This document shows positions 6,955-8,721 of a stretch of DNA of 8,721 bases, one piece after another. Below the pieces are notes generated by a model, which searched no databases, was not told the origin of the DNA, and saw nothing but the letters and a program-made list of their open reading frames with translations. The first letter of the stretch is position 1; every line of letters begins with the position of its first letter. The translations under genes were made by a program, and so were the position numbers. Source of the DNA: an uncultured Spirochaetaceae bacterium (GTDB lineage Bacteria; Spirochaetota; Spirochaetia; Treponematales; Treponemataceae); the NCBI GenBank assembly GCA_902766345.1, contig CACXDK010000282.1, positions 1-8,721 of the forward strand. The letters are read 5' to 3'.

Positions 6955-8648
6955 AATTGTTGGGGAATTTGTTTTAGAAAAAAATCTATTTCAGCACGGA
7001 CTCTTTTTAGAAAAGATATTTCCGTGCTGAAAGCATATCCATCAGGAAAGTGCAGATATAAATATTCTCGTGGTTGAAGAAGTTTTCTAAGCTGTTCGTC
7101 AAGACTAATGTTTAAGTCTCGCTTGCTGCTGTTTTCTCCAAGTTTAAGTAAATCTTTGATTGTTTCAAGTGCCGTTCTTTCAGCACTATAAAATTTCGCT
7201 ATGTTATTTTTTCGTTCTACTTTTTTGTGCGTGCATAGAAGTAAGTTTGTAGATGTATCTGCTTTTTTTATAAGTTCTTCTGCAATATTTTCTGTTATGA
7301 ATGGAATATTTAGAGGAATGCCTGTTTTACCCAAATCAAAAAGATTTTGAACTCCATTAAATGTTGCTGCAAAACTGTCTGAATAAGATTTCATAGACTT
7401 GCTTGTCATCATAGTATGTTTTGATTTATTTGCAATCGGAAAAACACCAGAAGCAAATGCTGCATCATAATTTTCTAGTGGAAAAAGTTTGTTTGTAGAA
7501 AAAAGTCTTGTTACCTGTGCTGGGGTTCCCTTTGCATGTGTTAAGCCTATGCTGTAACTAAAATCCAGCCCTGTTATGAAAACTGGTTCATCCTGCGACT
7601 GTCTTAGCTTTAGTGCAATCAGCGTTGCTGCAAGTCCGACAGATCCCAACGGTTGAATAAAATCATCTATAATGTCTAGCTGTTTTAAATTTGCCAAAAA
7701 CTTAGCATTAGTGTATTCAGATGCGAACCATACGGTTTTGTTCTTCATTGAACGCACAACTGAAGGTCTTGAAGCGATGTCGGCAAATAAAATAATGTCG
7801 TCCTGAAATTCCTGTACACCGATATATGCTTTCTGTATAACGTATTGACTTTCAAGGCTGACAACGGCATCTACGTGTATGTTTCGCCGTAAAATTGCAA
7901 TTAGGGCTGCGTCTACAGCAATAACAAAACACTGCTCTATAATTTCTTTCGGTGTGCTGTCAAGACTTTCTCCTGCACCGCAAACAATAATAGGTTTGTT
8001 AATACTTTTGCATACTTCTGAAAGTTGTAATCCATCTGCCATCATTGGTAAGTTTTGAAATACATTTTTAGAAAACAGTCGTCCCATCTTTACAAGCGTA
8101 ATTCTATTCATCCAGAATGACGCTGTTATTTCTTGAATGCCAGCAAAAACTGCATTGTACATCTGCACATTCAGCTGGATTCCAGCACTGAAGTCAATGC
8201 GTACAGCTCGCTTGTAAGTTCCTGTCTGTACAAGGTCGCGTATGTATCCGTCAAGCTCCAGCAAATTATTTGTTCCGCACAGAGTAATTTTACTGCTATA
8301 TTCCTGTGGAATTGCTTGTTGGGCAATATAAAGTAGTTGTTCATCGTCCTGAATGGCAATTATTTTGCATGCAGGTGGTAATTTTTGCATAAGTACTTCT
8401 AGCCCATACCATAAGCAAGGTGCACAGATAACTATAATAGAGCCTTCAAGAAAAATTGAGTTCTGAATTATTGAAACTATAGATTTGAATGGATTATATT
8501 TTGAATAAAGAAAACGACTTTTATATTGTATTATTTTTACATTAGAAAAATCTCCGCTGGCATTTACCAGCAGAGGTTTTTCATATTGTTCATTACTCTG
8601 ATTAGTCACCAAAGTTTGCGAAGTTGTCAAAGTAGGCCTGCCATACAT
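6951..8648 (-). CDS. Maf/MptE-like (DUF115) protein, probable motility-associated glycosyltransferase
   Basis: The 565-residue product matches the Maf family, whose characterised members add nonulosonic acid sugars to flagellin in the cytoplasm before export. The N-terminal domain starts near residue 28 (the SGDFSNVKI...SRFLYSKYNPFKS segment) and looks Rossmann-like. The central DUF115 domain includes SKNVFQNLP (193-201), VCGAGESLD (222-230; many relatives have P for the E), VIAVDAAL (242-249), the GSVGLAATLIAL helix (335-346) and TGLDFSYS...THAKG (359-374). The C-terminal third is helical. No transmembrane segment or signal peptide is evident. The start is uncertain: ATG 8648 follows an in-frame TAG but has no clear ribosome binding site and overlaps the upstream gene by 47 bases; GTG 8609 would cut the overlap to 8. 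MptE (pterin pyrophosphokinase) is a related archaeal activity, less likely here. The sugar substrate cannot be inferred. Confidence 0.85.
   Translation of the reverse strand: MYGRPTLTTSQTLVTNQSNEQYEKPLLVNASGDFSNVKIIQYKSRFLYSKYNPFKSIVSIIQNSIFLEGSIIVICAPCLWYGLEVLMQKLPPACKIIAIQDDEQLLYIAQQAIPQEYSSKITLCGTNNLLELDGYIRDLVQTGTYKRAVRIDFSAGIQLNVQMYNAVFAGIQEITASFWMNRITLVKMGRLFSKNVFQNLPMMADGLQLSEVCKSINKPIIVCGAGESLDSTPKEIIEQCFVIAVDAALIAILRRNIHVDAVVSLESQYVIQKAYIGVQEFQDDIILFADIASRPSVVRSMKNKTVWFASEYTNAKFLANLKQLDIIDDFIQPLGSVGLAATLIALKLRQSQDEPVFITGLDFSYSIGLTHAKGTPAQVTRLFSTNKLFPLENYDAAFASGVFPIANKSKHTMMTSKSMKSYSDSFAATFNGVQNLFDLGKTGIPLNIPFITENIAEELIKKADTSTNLLLCTHKKVERKNNIAKFYSAERTALETIKDLLKLGENSSKRDLNISLDEQLRKLLQPREYLYLHFPDGYAFSTEISFLKRVRAEIDFFLKQIPQQF
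6989..7032 (-). terminator. Perfect 12-bp inverted repeat with T-tract, candidate terminator or mRNA 3'-end hairpin
   Basis: Arms 6989-7000 (TTTCAGCACGGA) and 7021-7032 (TCCGTGCTGAAA) are perfect inverted repeats around a 20-base loop, which itself holds a 5-bp hairpin (7003-7007 with 7011-7015). On the minus strand the stem is followed by TAGA and then seven T (6984-6978), which is terminator geometry. It lies inside the last 30 codons of the maf-like gene, before its stop, which is odd for that gene's own terminator. On the plus strand it begins 35 bases after the lepA stop but has no T-tract after it, so it could instead block 3' exonucleases on the lepA operon mRNA. Confidence 0.45.
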
Positions 8649-8721
8649 TATTTTCTACTTTATCGGATGTCATGAGGGCATTTGTTACAGTAGAATTATT
8701 TGCAGACGCTATTCTATTCTT
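8602..8721 (-). CDS. C-terminal end of an unidentified protein, 5'-partial at window edge
   Basis: Reading the minus strand from the right edge gives 39 open codons ending in TAA at 8602-8604. The C-terminal residues are VWQAYFDNFANFGD. I do not recognise the family. The residue mix (many N, some aromatics) and codon choice look protein-like, but 39 codons is too short to be sure. If real, it is the upstream partner in an operon with the maf-like gene, overlapping it in another frame by 8 to 47 bases depending on which start that gene uses. An alternative is that it is a frameshifted N-terminal part of the maf-like gene itself, since an ATG occurs in this frame at 8673; that ATG has no good ribosome binding site. 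Confidence 0.45.
   Translation of the reverse strand, partial: KNRIASANNSTVTNALMTSDKVENNVWQAYFDNFANFGD

Noticed and set aside
8133..8359. Short open frames on both strands within the maf-like gene
   Set aside because: They are shadows of the long, motif-bearing frame on the minus strand and have no features of their own.

Overview
The window (AT-rich, roughly 40% GC by eye) looks like chromosomal DNA of a spirochete, most likely a host-associated or gut-type Treponema. The clues are the style of the proteins (diverged TilS, an exported TPR-like protein, an HtrA-like protease with an extra N-terminal region, a Maf-type protein) and codon use rich in A and T. This assignment is inference; no rRNA or other marker is present.

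Layout. Bases 1-6954 carry four tightly packed plus-strand genes that look like one operon: tilS (5' end outside the window; tRNA-Ile lysidine synthetase), a 707-residue exported protein with a TPR-like helical N-terminal part and calcium-binding-type DxDxDG repeats, a 558-residue exported HtrA-like serine protease with PDZ-like C-terminal domains, and lepA (elongation factor 4). The joins are an ATGA stop/start overlap, a 4-base gap and an 11-base gap. Bases 6951-8648 hold a convergent minus-strand gene for a Maf/MptE-like (DUF115) protein, probably a flagellin-modifying glycosyltransferase. Its stop codon overlaps that of lepA. At the right edge the last 39 codons of another minus-strand gene enter the window and overlap the start of the maf-like gene in a different frame. 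There is no gene-free stretch of 300 bases.

How the genes fit together. tilS and lepA serve decoding and ribosome function. The two genes between them encode secreted envelope proteins, plausibly a protease and a partner or substrate, but only their adjacency supports that. The minus-strand gene probably belongs to flagellar filament glycosylation.

Most of the window is ordinary. The points that merit a second look are a perfect 12-bp inverted repeat inside the 3' coding end of the maf-like gene that has terminator geometry on the minus strand, the paired DxDxDG repeats of the exported protein, the unusual N-terminal region and TTG start of the protease, and the unsettled start of the maf-like gene. 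I see no clear undescribed multi-gene system, mobile element, CRISPR array or RNA gene.
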